From: Scandinavium sp036271055
GTDB taxonomy: Bacteria; Pseudomonadota; Gammaproteobacteria; Enterobacterales; Enterobacteriaceae
Direction of reading: 5' to 3'
Assembly: GCF_036271055.1 (NCBI RefSeq)
Contig: NZ_DATBBJ010000073.1
Location: forward strand, 62,001 to 126,000
Length of the DNA: 64,000 nucleotides
The notes under the pieces were generated by a model. That model was not told the DNA's origin. It searched no databases and saw nothing but the letters and a program-made list of their open reading frames with translations. Made by a program: the position numbers and the translations under genes. This document shows positions 16,591 through 25,740 of the stretch, piece by piece. Positions within the stretch are counted from its first letter, which is position 1. Every line of letters starts with the position of its first letter.

Positions 16591-16869
16591 GTGGAAATCG
16601 AACAAATTATCGACGGCATGACAGAGGATGTTTACCAGCGTCTGGCGACAGCCGTAGAACTGGGAAAATGGCCGGACGGCGTCGCGTTAACGCCGGAACA
16701 GAAAGAGAATTGCCTGCAACTGGTTATGCTGTGGCAAGCACGCTACAACACAGAGGCGCAGCACATGACCATCGACACGAAAGGGCAGATGGTGATGAAA
16801 AGTAAACAGCAACTGAAAGAAGATTTCGGCATCGTGCCAAAACCGATTGCGACGTTGAAAATGCAGTAG
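16591..16869 (+). CDS. yeaC: DUF1315 family protein YeaC
   Basis: This 92-residue soluble protein matches E. coli YeaC (GMTEDVYQRLATAVELGKWPDGVALTPEQKE). Its function is unknown. The start chosen is the GTG at 16591 because it sits 11 bases after GAGGAG and reproduces the eight residues that precede GMT in E. coli; the GTG at 16579 overlaps the ribosome binding site. It follows msrB closely and probably shares its message. Confidence 0.88.
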   Translation: MEIEQIIDGMTEDVYQRLATAVELGKWPDGVALTPEQKENCLQLVMLWQARYNTEAQHMTIDTKGQMVMKSKQQLKEDFGIVPKPIATLKMQ

Positions 16870-16964
16870 CGTTTTTGGTCAGAAAGCGCCCACGCATTGA
16901 AAATGCATGGATTTTGCCGACCCGGTCAGCATAAGTGCTACCGGGCAATAAGCCTGAGTCAACG

Positions 16965-17606
16965 TCAGCCCTGCGTTTCCTGCCAGTCGTCGAAGGTATA
17001 GAGCGTTGCACCCTCAGCGGCCATCTCCATAAATGCCTCAACGCTATCTTGCGGATTTAGGTTTACGCCGCGACAGCCATCGGTAATCACATTGACTTCG
17101 TAACCGAGTTTTAACGCATCCAGCACGGTGAACTTCACACAGTAATCTGTCGCCAAACCCATCACGATAAGTTCGGACACGTTGTGCGCTTTCAGCCACT
17201 CGTCGAGGCCGGTTTTCTGGCGATGCCCGTTATCAAAGAAGGCACTGTAGCTGTCGATATTGACCGCTTCGCCTTTTGGAAACACCAGGTCGATAAACTC
17301 ACTGTTGAGCATTGGGTGCAACTGTGCGCCGATGCTGTTCTGTACACAGTGATCGGGCCAGAAGGTTTGCGGTAAGCCGTCAAGCATGCCTTGCGAGTAG
17401 GGCTTCACGCCTTGCTGACGGGCAAAACTGCCATGATCGGCTGGGTGCCAGTCCTGGCTTGCGACAACCGCTTCACCGCGAACCACACACCAGTGGATCA
17501 TAGCATTCGCCACGTCTACCGTGCTGTCACCCTCCGGGACCGCGAGGGCGCCACCGGCACAAAAATCATTCTGGATATCAACCAGTAACAGGGCTCTTGC
17601 GTTCAT
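16965..17606 (-). CDS. pncA: Nicotinamidase PncA
   Basis: The 213-residue enzyme hydrolyses nicotinamide to nicotinate for NAD salvage. The catalytic triad is visible: Asp10 in LLLVDIQNDF, Lys in VFPKGEAVNIDSYSAF (near 111) and the nucleophile Cys in GLATDYCVKFT (near 156). Metal-binding residues appear in SQDWHPADHGSF. It starts nine bases after the ansA stop codon with GGAGCAAC as ribosome site, so ansA-pncA form an operon as in E. coli. Confidence 0.96.
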   Translation of the reverse strand: MNARALLLVDIQNDFCAGGALAVPEGDSTVDVANAMIHWCVVRGEAVVASQDWHPADHGSFARQQGVKPYSQGMLDGLPQTFWPDHCVQNSIGAQLHPMLNSEFIDLVFPKGEAVNIDSYSAFFDNGHRQKTGLDEWLKAHNVSELIVMGLATDYCVKFTVLDALKLGYEVNVITDGCRGVNLNPQDSVEAFMEMAAEGATLYTFDDWQETQG

Positions 17607-17615
17607 TGTTGCTCC

Positions 17616-18632
17616 TTACTCGTCTGGCGTCAGTTCGCCACGCAGGTTTTGCTGCATCGCGGTACGCACCGCATCGACATCCAGCCCCTGCGTTAACAGA
17701 TAGTGTAGTTTGGTCAACGTTGCTTCCACGGTCATATCAAAGCCGCTCACCACGCCCGCATGGGCGAGGGCGTTACCGGTGGCATAGCCGCCCATATTGA
17801 CCTTGCCAGACATGCACTGGGTGAGGTTGATGACTACGATGCCGCGGTTACTGGCTTCAGCCAGTTCTTTCAGGAACTGCCCATTCTGAGGGGCATTACC
17901 GACACCGTAAGAGCGCAAAATCAATGCTTTTACCGGCTGGAGCAGGAAGTTGCGCACCACATCGGAGGAAATGCCTGGATAAATGGTCACTACGCCAATC
18001 GGCTGGGGGGTAATGCGGTGCACGATCAGCTCACCGGTTCCGTGGGGTGCTGGCGGTGTGCCCAAACGGCGAATGTGGATCCCCGCTTCCAGCAGCGGTG
18101 GCAGGTTCGGTGAAGCAAACGCATCGAAGCCATCGGCATGGGCTTTGGTGGTGCGGTTGCCGCGATACAGACGATTGTTGAAGAACAGCGTCACTTCGTT
18201 AATCGGGTAATTAGCCGCCACGTACAACGCATTCAGCAAATTGATTTGCCCGTCGGAACGTAACTCCGCCAGCGGGATTTGTGACCCTGTCACAATGACC
18301 GGCTTGCCGAGGTTTTCCAGCATAAACGACAGCGCCGAGGCGGTGAACGCCATCGTGTCGGTGCCGTGCAGGATCACGAAACCATCGTATTCATCATAAT
18401 GAGCCTGAATATCTTCCGCGATATGCTGCCAGTCATCCGGCGTCATATCGGAAGAATCCATCAGCGGGGCGTATTCATGGATGGTGAAATCCGGCATTTC
18501 CGGGCGATGAAACTCAGGCATCAGCGCCAGCTGGCGCTGGAGGTGGCCAGAAACCGGAATGTAGCCCTGCTCAGAGCGCTGCATCCCGATGGTCCCGCCC
18601 GTGTAGGCAACGTAAATCGATTTCTTTTGCAT
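17616..18632 (-). CDS. ansA: L-asparaginase I AnsA
   Basis: This 338-residue cytoplasmic asparaginase splits L-asparagine to aspartate and ammonia. The two catalytic threonine motifs are present, YTGGTIGMQ near residue 10-18 and LHGTDTMAFTAS near 90. There is no signal peptide, which fits type I rather than the periplasmic type II. It is the first gene of ansA-pncA. A REP element lies upstream, between it and sppA. Confidence 0.96.
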   Translation of the reverse strand: MQKKSIYVAYTGGTIGMQRSEQGYIPVSGHLQRQLALMPEFHRPEMPDFTIHEYAPLMDSSDMTPDDWQHIAEDIQAHYDEYDGFVILHGTDTMAFTASALSFMLENLGKPVIVTGSQIPLAELRSDGQINLLNALYVAANYPINEVTLFFNNRLYRGNRTTKAHADGFDAFASPNLPPLLEAGIHIRRLGTPPAPHGTGELIVHRITPQPIGVVTIYPGISSDVVRNFLLQPVKALILRSYGVGNAPQNGQFLKELAEASNRGIVVINLTQCMSGKVNMGGYATGNALAHAGVVSGFDMTVEATLTKLHYLLTQGLDVDAVRTAMQQNLRGELTPDE

Positions 18633-18732
18633 GGCGTCGTTTGGGTTATGTATTTATCGGCGCAGTATATCCGGTTACACAACAACTTGCAGGTGGGGAT
18701 GAAGGCATAAACAGAAGCGGAGGGAGAGATAG

Positions 18733-18762
18733 GCCGGGCAGACGCAGCGCGCGCCGCCCGGC
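18733..18762. repeat. REP element between ansA and sppA
   Basis: GCCGGGC pairs with GCCCGGC around an internal GC-rich loop with the usual REP bulge. It lies 10 bases downstream of the sppA stop codon. Confidence 0.7.
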
Positions 18763-18771
18763 AAGTCTGGA

Positions 18772-20625
18772 TTAACGCACGTTCGCGCAGGTCAGACAGA
18801 ACGAATAACGATTCTGTGGATCGTTGAAGGCGGCGAGTTTATCGCTTTCCGCTTTCATCACTGTTGCGGCACTGACCAGCGGCGCAGGCAAATAAGCCTG
18901 CAACGCTTCTGGCAGCGCGGCGCGCACGGACCCACTCAGGCTGTCGATAACCGAGTTAAAGAACGTTGGCTCTTGCTGATAATAATCAATGTGCCATTGT
19001 TTGAGCTTCGCCAGTTCAGCGGCCTTAGCAACGGCATCATCGAAATCACCGAGGCTATCGACCAGACCGTTGGCTTTCGCATCCTGACCGGTCCACACGT
19101 GGCCCTGAGCGATTTTATCCACTTGTTCCGGCGTGCTGTGACGAGACTGTGCCACCAGGGTGATAAAGCGTTTGTAGCCGTTCTCAATGCTGAGTTGCAT
19201 CATGTCCTGCACTTCCTGCGGCAACGCTTTGGTCATCGAAATATCCGCCAGCGGAGACGTTGATACACCATCGGTATGCACGCCAATCGTGTCCAGGCTG
19301 TTTTCCACGGTGTTGATGACGCCAAAGATCCCGATAGAACCCGTAAGGGTGCTGGCGTTCGCCACAATGTAATTGGCCGGAGTCGAGATCCAGTAACCGC
19401 CAGAAGCTGCCATGCCACCCATTGAAACGACGACCGGTTTTCCAGCATCGCGTGCAGCAGCAAGTTCTGAACGAATGACCTCAGAGGCGCTGACGCTGCC
19501 GCCCGGGCTGTTCACACGCAGAACAATGGCTTTCACTTTCGGATCAAGACGCGCATCGCGAATTTGTGACGCGGTAGTGTCACCGCCAACATTGCCCGGC
19601 GTTTCGTCCCCGTCAATGATAGCGCCATTGGCGAAGATAACCGCGACGCTGGAACCTGTATCTGCCGGGGTTTTCAGCGAGTAGTCGTAGTAGCTAACGG
19701 CACGATAATCGTTATCCGCTTTGCTCCAGCCAAACTGTTTGGTCAGCGCTTTTTCTACTTCTGCGCTGGACGCCAGAACATCCACCAGTTTGTTATCAAG
19801 CGCGTATTTGGCGGTATCGCCGTCGACTTTACGCAGGCCGTCGAGCATGCCTTGCGCGCCAGGGAAAATTTGTTCCGGTGTAGTCTGACGGTTTGCGGCA
19901 ACGGTGTTGAGGTAGTTTTGCCACAATTCGCCAATCCAGCGGCTGTCAGCTTCACGGGCAGCAGGTGACATATCGTCACGAATGAACGGTTCAACGGCAG
20001 ATTTATAGGTGCCCACACGGAATACATGCGTCGTCACTTTCAGCTTATCGAGCAGCGATTTGTAATACAGCCCGTTCGTGGCAAAACCGTGTAAATCGAC
20101 GCTGCCTTGCGGCGAAAGATAAATCTTGTTGGCGAAGCTCGCGAGGTAGTATTGACCCTGAGTATATTCATTGCCCACGGCGTAAACCGGCTTGCCACTG
20201 TCGCGGAATTCGCGCAGCGCTTTACCGATGTACTGCATCGAAGGCTGATCGGCCCCGGCGAAGTTTTTCAGGTCCAGCACGATACCGGTAATGTTGCGGT
20301 CGTCTTTCGCCTGGCGAATGGTCTGCACAATGTCGAACAGCGAGTTTTCCTGCAAACGGTCAGAGCTTGCGCCCAACAGCTGGCGGCCAATCGCGCCCAG
20401 TTTGCTGGTAGAAGACGGTTTATCGACCACGACGCCGGTCAAGTCCATCAGCAACGCGCCGCGTCCTGAGCTTTCCGTTGTGGTGTTACTCAACTGCATC
20501 CAGATGCCTGCGCAAACGAGCACCAGCAGAATAAAGAACAGGTTCAGCACCAGTTCACGGATGAAGTTCAACAGACGCCACGTCCATTTAAAGAATCCGG
20601 CAATGAATCGCCAAAGGGTTCGCAT
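18772..20625 (-). CDS. sppA: Signal peptide peptidase SppA (protease IV)
   Basis: The 617-residue inner membrane protease has an N-terminal membrane anchor (LVLNLFFILLVLVCAGIWMQL, about 25-45) and two tandem peptidase S49 domains facing the periplasm. The catalytic Lys is in FRVGTYKSAVEPF (near 209) and the catalytic Ser in MGGMAASGGYW (near 409), the lysine in the N-terminal and the serine in the C-terminal half. It degrades cleaved signal peptides. The start at 20625 (MRTLWRFIAGFFKW) with GGGAG upstream matches E. coli; a 13-residue extension was rejected. Confidence 0.96.
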   Translation of the reverse strand: MRTLWRFIAGFFKWTWRLLNFIRELVLNLFFILLVLVCAGIWMQLSNTTTESSGRGALLMDLTGVVVDKPSSTSKLGAIGRQLLGASSDRLQENSLFDIVQTIRQAKDDRNITGIVLDLKNFAGADQPSMQYIGKALREFRDSGKPVYAVGNEYTQGQYYLASFANKIYLSPQGSVDLHGFATNGLYYKSLLDKLKVTTHVFRVGTYKSAVEPFIRDDMSPAAREADSRWIGELWQNYLNTVAANRQTTPEQIFPGAQGMLDGLRKVDGDTAKYALDNKLVDVLASSAEVEKALTKQFGWSKADNDYRAVSYYDYSLKTPADTGSSVAVIFANGAIIDGDETPGNVGGDTTASQIRDARLDPKVKAIVLRVNSPGGSVSASEVIRSELAAARDAGKPVVVSMGGMAASGGYWISTPANYIVANASTLTGSIGIFGVINTVENSLDTIGVHTDGVSTSPLADISMTKALPQEVQDMMQLSIENGYKRFITLVAQSRHSTPEQVDKIAQGHVWTGQDAKANGLVDSLGDFDDAVAKAAELAKLKQWHIDYYQQEPTFFNSVIDSLSGSVRAALPEALQAYLPAPLVSAATVMKAESDKLAAFNDPQNRYSFCLTCANVR

Positions 20626-20787
20626 GTTTACTCCCTGCCTGAATGAATAGAGGTCCGCCCACAAAGGCGCGACGTGTGGCTATCCTAATGACACCGCCGC
20701 CGCTTGTCAGCAGGAATCACTACCGGCGCTGTAACAAATTCTGCTGTCATGTTAATTTTATGAAAACCCTATGACAGGAGATCTCTA

Positions 20788-21339
20788 ATGGATGCACTCG
20801 AACTACTGGTCAATCGCCGCAGCGCTTCCCGCCTGGCAGAGCCTGCGCCGCAAGGCGAACAGCTGGAAAACATTCTACGTGCGGGCATGCGCGCGCCGGA
20901 TCACGGCACATTACAGCCGTGGCAGTTCTTTGTGATTGAAGGTGAAGGGCGTGAACGTTTTAGTCAGTTGCTGGAAAAGGGCGCCATTCAGGCCGGGCAG
21001 GATGAAAAAGCCATCGACAAAGCCCGCAATGCGCCGTTTCGCGCCCCGCTGATTATTGCTGTTGTGGCGAAATGTCAGGAGCAGCATAAAGTGCCGGTGT
21101 GGGAACAAGAGATGTCTGCCGGCTGCGCGGTGATGGCGATGCAAATGGCGGCAGTGGCCCAAGGTTTTAACGGTATCTGGCGCAGCGGTGCGCTGACCGA
21201 AAGCCCGGTGGTTCGTGATGGTTTGCAGTGTCGCGACCAGGATAAAATCGTCGGTTTCCTGTATATCGGCACGCCGCAGCTAAAAGCCTCTACGACCGTT
21301 TCCGTGCCGGATACGGCACCGTTTGTGGTGCGTTTCTGA
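20788..21339 (+). CDS. ydjA: NAD(P)H nitroreductase-like flavoprotein YdjA
   Basis: The 183-residue protein is a small member of the FMN-dependent nitroreductase family. It begins with the FMN-phosphate-binding RRSASRLAEPAPQ and contains APDHGTLQPWQFFVI and the C-terminal VGFLYIGTPQ. It is shorter than NfsB and E. coli YdjA is a homodimer that binds FMN; its physiological substrate is not known. It is divergent from sppA, with AGGAGA before the ATG. The leader contains CTGTCAT and ATGACAG as an inverted pair, of unclear meaning. Confidence 0.93.
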   Translation: MDALELLVNRRSASRLAEPAPQGEQLENILRAGMRAPDHGTLQPWQFFVIEGEGRERFSQLLEKGAIQAGQDEKAIDKARNAPFRAPLIIAVVAKCQEQHKVPVWEQEMSAGCAVMAMQMAAVAQGFNGIWRSGALTESPVVRDGLQCRDQDKIVGFLYIGTPQLKASTTVSVPDTAPFVVRF

Positions 21340-21349
21340 TTATTTACAT

Positions 21350-21374
21350 GCCCGGCGAACAGTTACCGCCGGGC
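21350..21374. terminator. Convergent hairpin, ydjA / acid phosphatase
   Basis: GCCCGGCG and CGCCGGGC form an 8-bp perfect stem with a 9-base loop between two converging genes. It has no strong T-run on either side. Confidence 0.55.
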
Positions 21375-21384
21375 AATGCGCAAC

Positions 21385-22131
21385 TTATTTCTGCGTCTTC
21401 GCAAACTCGTCTTTGGCTTTCTGCAACTGCTGCTGGAATGCCGGGCTGGTGTGTAATGTTGCTACAACCGCTGAGCCGACGATACGCGCGGCATCTACAT
21501 CGCTCTGCCAGTGATAACCACAAATCACACGGCTTTCACCTAAATCGTACCCGCGCTTGAGAATGTCGTTCTGACGCGCCGGATTCACTTCGGCTAACAC
21601 CAGCGCCGTTGCCCAGCCGATGGACGTATGGCCGGACGGGTAAGAGCCATTTTTCGCCAGTTCATCTTGCTCTTTGGTGTTGCAGGTCGGCACGCCATAG
21701 AATGCAAACGGGCGCACGCGCATATATTTTTGCTTCGCTGAACGAGTCGCCAGATCGCCTGCATCTTCAATCATATTGGTCAGCAGTTTGTGCAGTTCCG
21801 GCGTGTCTTTAGCGGTAATGGGCGAACCAAAAGCGCCAGAAAAAGCATTCGCTACGCCGCCGCTGCTGAGGTTGGCATCTTCCGCTGCCTGCTTTCCGCG
21901 TTCGGTGGAGCGCAGCAGACGCCCTTGTTCATACATCGCCTGATCGTTCAGAAACGCGATGCTGCCCACTTCCGGTGGTGGCGGAAGCAAGGTCAGACTG
22001 TCGATAGCCTGGGCATTTTTTAAATAATAGAGGTCAGGTTTGGTGGTGGCATCATTCCCGGAGGGAACCAGCGCAAAGGCATTGACGGAAAACAGGCTGG
22101 CAACGCAAAACGCGAGGATACTTCTCTTCAT
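21385..22131 (-). CDS. phoC: Class A non-specific acid phosphatase (PhoC type)
   Basis: The 248-residue secreted phosphatase has a Sec signal peptide cleaved after NAFA and a mature start LVPSGNDATTKPDLYYLK typical of PhoC. The family signature KX6RP-PSGH-SRX5HX3D is complete: KYMRVRPF, GSYPSGHTS (His acid) and ESRVICGYHWQSDVD (His nucleophile). It hydrolyses phosphomonoesters in the periplasm. The start at 22131 follows AAAGGAAT; 30 more in-frame residues upstream have no signal-like character. E. coli K-12 has no gene here, whereas Enterobacter and Klebsiella relatives commonly carry one. A perfect PhoB-type repeat of reversed polarity lies about 40 bases upstream. Confidence 0.92.
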   Translation of the reverse strand: MKRSILAFCVASLFSVNAFALVPSGNDATTKPDLYYLKNAQAIDSLTLLPPPPEVGSIAFLNDQAMYEQGRLLRSTERGKQAAEDANLSSGGVANAFSGAFGSPITAKDTPELHKLLTNMIEDAGDLATRSAKQKYMRVRPFAFYGVPTCNTKEQDELAKNGSYPSGHTSIGWATALVLAEVNPARQNDILKRGYDLGESRVICGYHWQSDVDAARIVGSAVVATLHTSPAFQQQLQKAKDEFAKTQK

Positions 22132-22169
22132 TGATGATTCCTTTTTTATGAAAGTCGTCCAGAGTAACG

Positions 22170-22191
22170 CTGTCATATTTCTGTCATAAAT
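22170..22191 (+). promoter_or_regulatory. PhoB box (reversed polarity) upstream of phoC
   Basis: CTGTCATATTTCTGTCATA has two perfect 7-bp half-sites spaced by 11 bases with an AT-rich spacer, the full PhoB consensus. The half-sites read on the plus strand, away from phoC. A CATAAA -10 candidate for phoC lies about 19 bases to the left, so the box would cover the -35 position. The next plus-strand gene, selD, is some 200 bases away without a promoter at the right spacing. Confidence 0.6.
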
Positions 22192-22389
22192 GAGCGCAGA
22201 AAAAATTGCGGTGGCTCGCAAAATGGCTGATTCATAAATTATGTGAATGAATTAATGCCGGGGAAAGAGCGCCGTCGTCGCACTCAATTGTGCGGATAGT
22301 GAGCAACAGTGCGCGAAATCAGACTGTCTCACTTATCACTGATGCAAATGGGCGCTACCATAGCGATATTGCAATGACAGGAGATGTCC

Positions 22390-23433
22390 ATGAGCGAGCA
22401 AGCTATTCGTTTGACGCAATACAGCCACGGAGCCGGTTGCGGTTGTAAAATTTCACCCAAAGTGCTGGAAACCATTCTTCATAGCGAACAGGCGAAGTTT
22501 GTCGACCCGAACCTGCTTGTCGGCAACGAAACCCGCGATGATGCGGCGGTGTACGATTTGGGTAACGGCACGTCGGTTATCAGCACCACCGACTTCTTTA
22601 TGCCGATCGTCGATAACCCGTTCGATTTCGGGCGCATCGCAGCAACCAACGCCATCAGCGACATTTTCGCGATGGGCGGGAAGCCGATCATGGCGATTGC
22701 GATTCTGGGCTGGCCAATCAACACGCTCGCGCCAGAAATTGCGCGTGAAGTGATCGAAGGCGGGCGTTTTGCCTGTCAGCAGGCGGGCATTGCATTGGCG
22801 GGCGGTCACTCGATTGACGCGCCGGAACCGATTTTTGGCCTCGCGGTCACGGGCATCGTACCCACGGAGCGAGTGAAGAAAAACAGCACCGCCGAAGCGG
22901 GATGTAAGCTCTTTCTCACGAAGCCGCTCGGCATTGGCGTTTTAACCACTGCCGAGAAAAAATCGCTGCTGAAACCTGAACATCAGGGTTTGGCGACGGA
23001 AGTGATGTGTCAGATGAATATTGCCGGCGCGGCGTTCGCCAATATCGACGGTATCAAAGCGATGACGGATGTCACCGGTTTTGGTCTGCTCGGCCATCTC
23101 AGCGAGATGTGTCAGGGCGCAGGCGTTCAGGCACAAATCCGTTTTGCCGATGTGCCAAAACTGCCGGGCGTAGAAGATTACATCGAGCAGGGCGCAGTGC
23201 CGGGCGGAATCTCGCGTAACTTTGCGAGCTATGGTCATCTGATGGGCGAGATGCCCGAAGCGTGGCGTAATCTGCTGTGTGATCCGCAGACTTCCGGCGG
23301 CCTGTTATTGGCGGTGTTGCCGGAAGCGGAAGCAGAAACCAAAGCCATTGCGGCGGAATATGGCATTACGCTGACCGCTATCGGTGAACTGGTCACTGCA
23401 CGCGGTGGTCGTCCGATGATTGAGATCAGCTAA
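22390..23433 (+). CDS. selD: Selenide, water dikinase (selenophosphate synthase)
   Basis: The 347-residue enzyme makes selenophosphate from selenide and ATP, the selenium donor for selenocysteine and selenouridine. The N-terminal GAGCGCK contains the essential Cys17 and Lys20, and DPNLLVGNETRDDAAVYDLG and DVTGFGLLGHL are the ATP-binding parts. Two ATGs are in frame; the second, at 22390, is better spaced from AGGAG and gives the E. coli length. topB begins four bases after the stop codon, so the two genes are co-transcribed. Confidence 0.96.
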   Translation: MSEQAIRLTQYSHGAGCGCKISPKVLETILHSEQAKFVDPNLLVGNETRDDAAVYDLGNGTSVISTTDFFMPIVDNPFDFGRIAATNAISDIFAMGGKPIMAIAILGWPINTLAPEIAREVIEGGRFACQQAGIALAGGHSIDAPEPIFGLAVTGIVPTERVKKNSTAEAGCKLFLTKPLGIGVLTTAEKKSLLKPEHQGLATEVMCQMNIAGAAFANIDGIKAMTDVTGFGLLGHLSEMCQGAGVQAQIRFADVPKLPGVEDYIEQGAVPGGISRNFASYGHLMGEMPEAWRNLLCDPQTSGGLLLAVLPEAEAETKAIAAEYGITLTAIGELVTARGGRPMIEIS

Positions 23434-23437
23434 CCGC

Positions 23438-25381
23438 ATGCGCTTGTTTATTGCGGAAAAACCGAGCCTGGCACGTGCCATCGCCGACGTATTGCCGAAA
23501 CCGCATCGTCGCGGTGATGGCTATATCGAGTGTGGTAACGGTCAGGTAGTCACCTGGTGTATCGGTCATTTGCTGGAACAGGCGCAGCCGGATGTCTACG
23601 ACAGCCGCTACGCGCGCTGGAATCTGATGGATTTGCCGATTGTGCCGGAGAAATGGCGGCTACAACCCCGCCCCTCGGTCACCAAACAGTTGAACGCCAT
23701 CAAGCGTCTGCTGGACGATGCCACTGAAGTTATCCACGCAGGTGACCCGGATCGCGAAGGACAACTGCTGGTCGATGAAGTGCTGGACTATCTCGAGATG
23801 CCAGCGGAGAAACGTCGCCAGGTTCAGCGTTGTCTGATTAACGATCTCAATCCGCAGGCGGTTGAACGCGCCATTTCGCGTTTACGTTCTAACAATGATT
23901 TTATCCCGTTATGTGTTTCTGCGCTGGCCCGCGCTCGTGCCGACTGGCTCTATGGCATTAACATGACTCGCGCCTACACGCTGCTCGGGCGTAACGCGGG
24001 CTATCAGGGCGTGCTTTCGGTGGGGCGAGTGCAGACTCCGCTCCTCGGGCTGGTTGTGCGCCGTGATGAAGAAATAGAAAATTTCGTCGCCAAAGATTTC
24101 TTCGATGTGAAGGCGCATATCGTCACGCCTGCCGATGAGCGTTTTACCGCCACGTGGCAGCCAAGCGAAGCCTGCGAACCTTATCAGGATGAAGAAGGGC
24201 GTTTGCTGCATCGCCAGCTTACGGATCATGTCGTGGCGCGTATTGCCGGACAACCGGCGGTCGTCATGTCGTATAACGACAAACGCGATTCCGAAATGGC
24301 CCCGCTGCCGTTTTCGCTTTCAGCGTTGCAGATTGAGGCCGCGAAGAAATTCGCCTTTAGCGCGCAGACCGTGCTGGATATCTGTCAGAAGTTGTACGAA
24401 ACCCACAAACTCATTACCTATCCGCGTTCCGATAGCCGTTATCTGCCGGAAGAACATTTCGCCGGACGTCAGGCGGTGCTGAATGCCATTAGCGTTCATG
24501 CGTCCGGATTGCTGCCGCAGCCGATAGTGGATCCGGAAATCCGAAACCGCTGTTGGGATGACAAAAAGGTCGATGCGCACCACGCGATTATTCCGACTGC
24601 GCGCAGTTCTTCGGTGAAAATGACCGATAATGAAGCGAAAATTTACGAACTGGTAGCGCGTCAATACCTGATGCAGTTTTGCCCGGATGCGGTGTTCCGC
24701 AAATGCCAGATTGAACTCGACATTGCCAATGGCAAATTCATCGCCAAAGCGCGTTTCCTTGCGGAAGCGGGCTGGCGTACGTTGCTCGGCAGTAAAGAGC
24801 GCGATGAAGACAACGATGGCACCCCGCTGCCAGTGGTGGCGAAAGATGATGTATTGCTATGCGAAAAGGGCGAAGTGGTCGAACGACAAACGCAGCCGCC
24901 GCGCTATTTCACCGATGCCACGCTGCTTTCGGCTATGACCGGCATCGCGCGTTTTGTACAGGACAAAGATCTGAAAAAAATCCTGCGAGCGACGGACGGC
25001 CTGGGCACCGAAGCGACGCGAGCCGGGATCATCGAATTGCTGTTTAAGCGCGGTTTCCTGGTCAAAAAAGGGCGTTACATCCACTCTTCGGATGCGGGAA
25101 GGGCGCTAATCCACTCGCTGCCGGAAATGGCAGGACGTCCGGATATGACCGCGCACTGGGAATCGGTACTGACTCAAATCAGTGAAAAACAGTGTCGCTA
25201 TCAGGACTTCATGCAGCCGCTGGTCGGCACACTGTTTGATCTTATCCAGCAGGCGCGCAACACTCCGGTAAAACAGTTCCGTGGCCTGGTGGCACCAGGC
25301 GGTGAGCAGCCGAAGAAGAAAACCTTTAGCAAAGCGCGGAAGAAAAAACCTGCTGAGCCAGAAGCGCCTGCGGCGGGCTGA
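23438..25381 (+). CDS. topB: DNA topoisomerase III
   Basis: The 647-residue type IA topoisomerase relaxes and decatenates DNA. The Toprim start LFIAEKPSLARAIADVL with the metal motif HAGDPDREGQLL and the catalytic Tyr in LITYPRSDSRYLPEEH (near residue 328) are present, as is the decatenation-loop-containing middle part. The C-terminal tail is short and basic (KKKTFSKARKKKP). The start at 23438 (MRLFIAEKPS) matches E. coli; six extra in-frame residues overlapping selD were rejected. It is coupled to selD. Confidence 0.96.
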   Translation: MRLFIAEKPSLARAIADVLPKPHRRGDGYIECGNGQVVTWCIGHLLEQAQPDVYDSRYARWNLMDLPIVPEKWRLQPRPSVTKQLNAIKRLLDDATEVIHAGDPDREGQLLVDEVLDYLEMPAEKRRQVQRCLINDLNPQAVERAISRLRSNNDFIPLCVSALARARADWLYGINMTRAYTLLGRNAGYQGVLSVGRVQTPLLGLVVRRDEEIENFVAKDFFDVKAHIVTPADERFTATWQPSEACEPYQDEEGRLLHRQLTDHVVARIAGQPAVVMSYNDKRDSEMAPLPFSLSALQIEAAKKFAFSAQTVLDICQKLYETHKLITYPRSDSRYLPEEHFAGRQAVLNAISVHASGLLPQPIVDPEIRNRCWDDKKVDAHHAIIPTARSSSVKMTDNEAKIYELVARQYLMQFCPDAVFRKCQIELDIANGKFIAKARFLAEAGWRTLLGSKERDEDNDGTPLPVVAKDDVLLCEKGEVVERQTQPPRYFTDATLLSAMTGIARFVQDKDLKKILRATDGLGTEATRAGIIELLFKRGFLVKKGRYIHSSDAGRALIHSLPEMAGRPDMTAHWESVLTQISEKQCRYQDFMQPLVGTLFDLIQQARNTPVKQFRGLVAPGGEQPKKKTFSKARKKKPAEPEAPAAG

Positions 25382-25467
25382 GGGACCAAAAAATAAGGCC
25401 GAAGAAATTTAAGAAAACGGCGTCCGGGTCGATATAGTTATCAGAGAACCTTAAAAAAGGAATAACG

Positions 25468-25740
25468 ATGAAACGATATCTGATCGCGGGGCTGTTGCTG
25501 GCAATGGCGGGCGGAGCGCAGGCTGAGCGTTATGGATCCAGTGTCGAAGTGAACGTGCCGCCGGAAGTGTTCAGCAGCAGTGGACAACGTGCGCAGCCTT
25601 GTTCCCAATGCTGCATTTATCAGGACCAAAACTACAGCGAAGGCGCAGTGGTGAAGGCCGAAGGCATTTTGTTGCAGTGCCAGCGAGACGAAAAAACGAT
25701 CAGCACAAATCCGCTGGTCTGGCGTCGCGTAAGGCAATAA
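25468..25740 (+). CDS. ynjH: DUF1496 periplasmic protein YnjH
   Basis: The 90-residue protein has a cleavable signal peptide (MKRYLIAGLLLAMAGGAQA) and a short mature domain with the cysteine cluster PCSQCCIYQ and a later CQRD, followed by NPLVWRRV at the end. This is the DUF1496 pattern of E. coli YnjH; the cysteines suggest disulfides in the periplasm. Its function is unknown. AAAAAGGAA precedes the ATG. Its last 41 bases overlap the end of nudG on the other strand. Confidence 0.9.
   Translation: MKRYLIAGLLLAMAGGAQAERYGSSVEVNVPPEVFSSSGQRAQPCSQCCIYQDQNYSEGAVVKAEGILLQCQRDEKTISTNPLVWRRVRQ

Noticed and set aside
20744..20777. CTGTCAT and ATGACAG around the ydjA leader
   Set aside because: They form an inverted pair instead of a direct repeat, so this is not a PhoB box; no other meaning is supported.
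22384..25381. Selenoprotein gene near selD
   Set aside because: No in-frame TGA with a following hairpin was seen in selD, topB or the neighbouring genes; SelD has Cys17.
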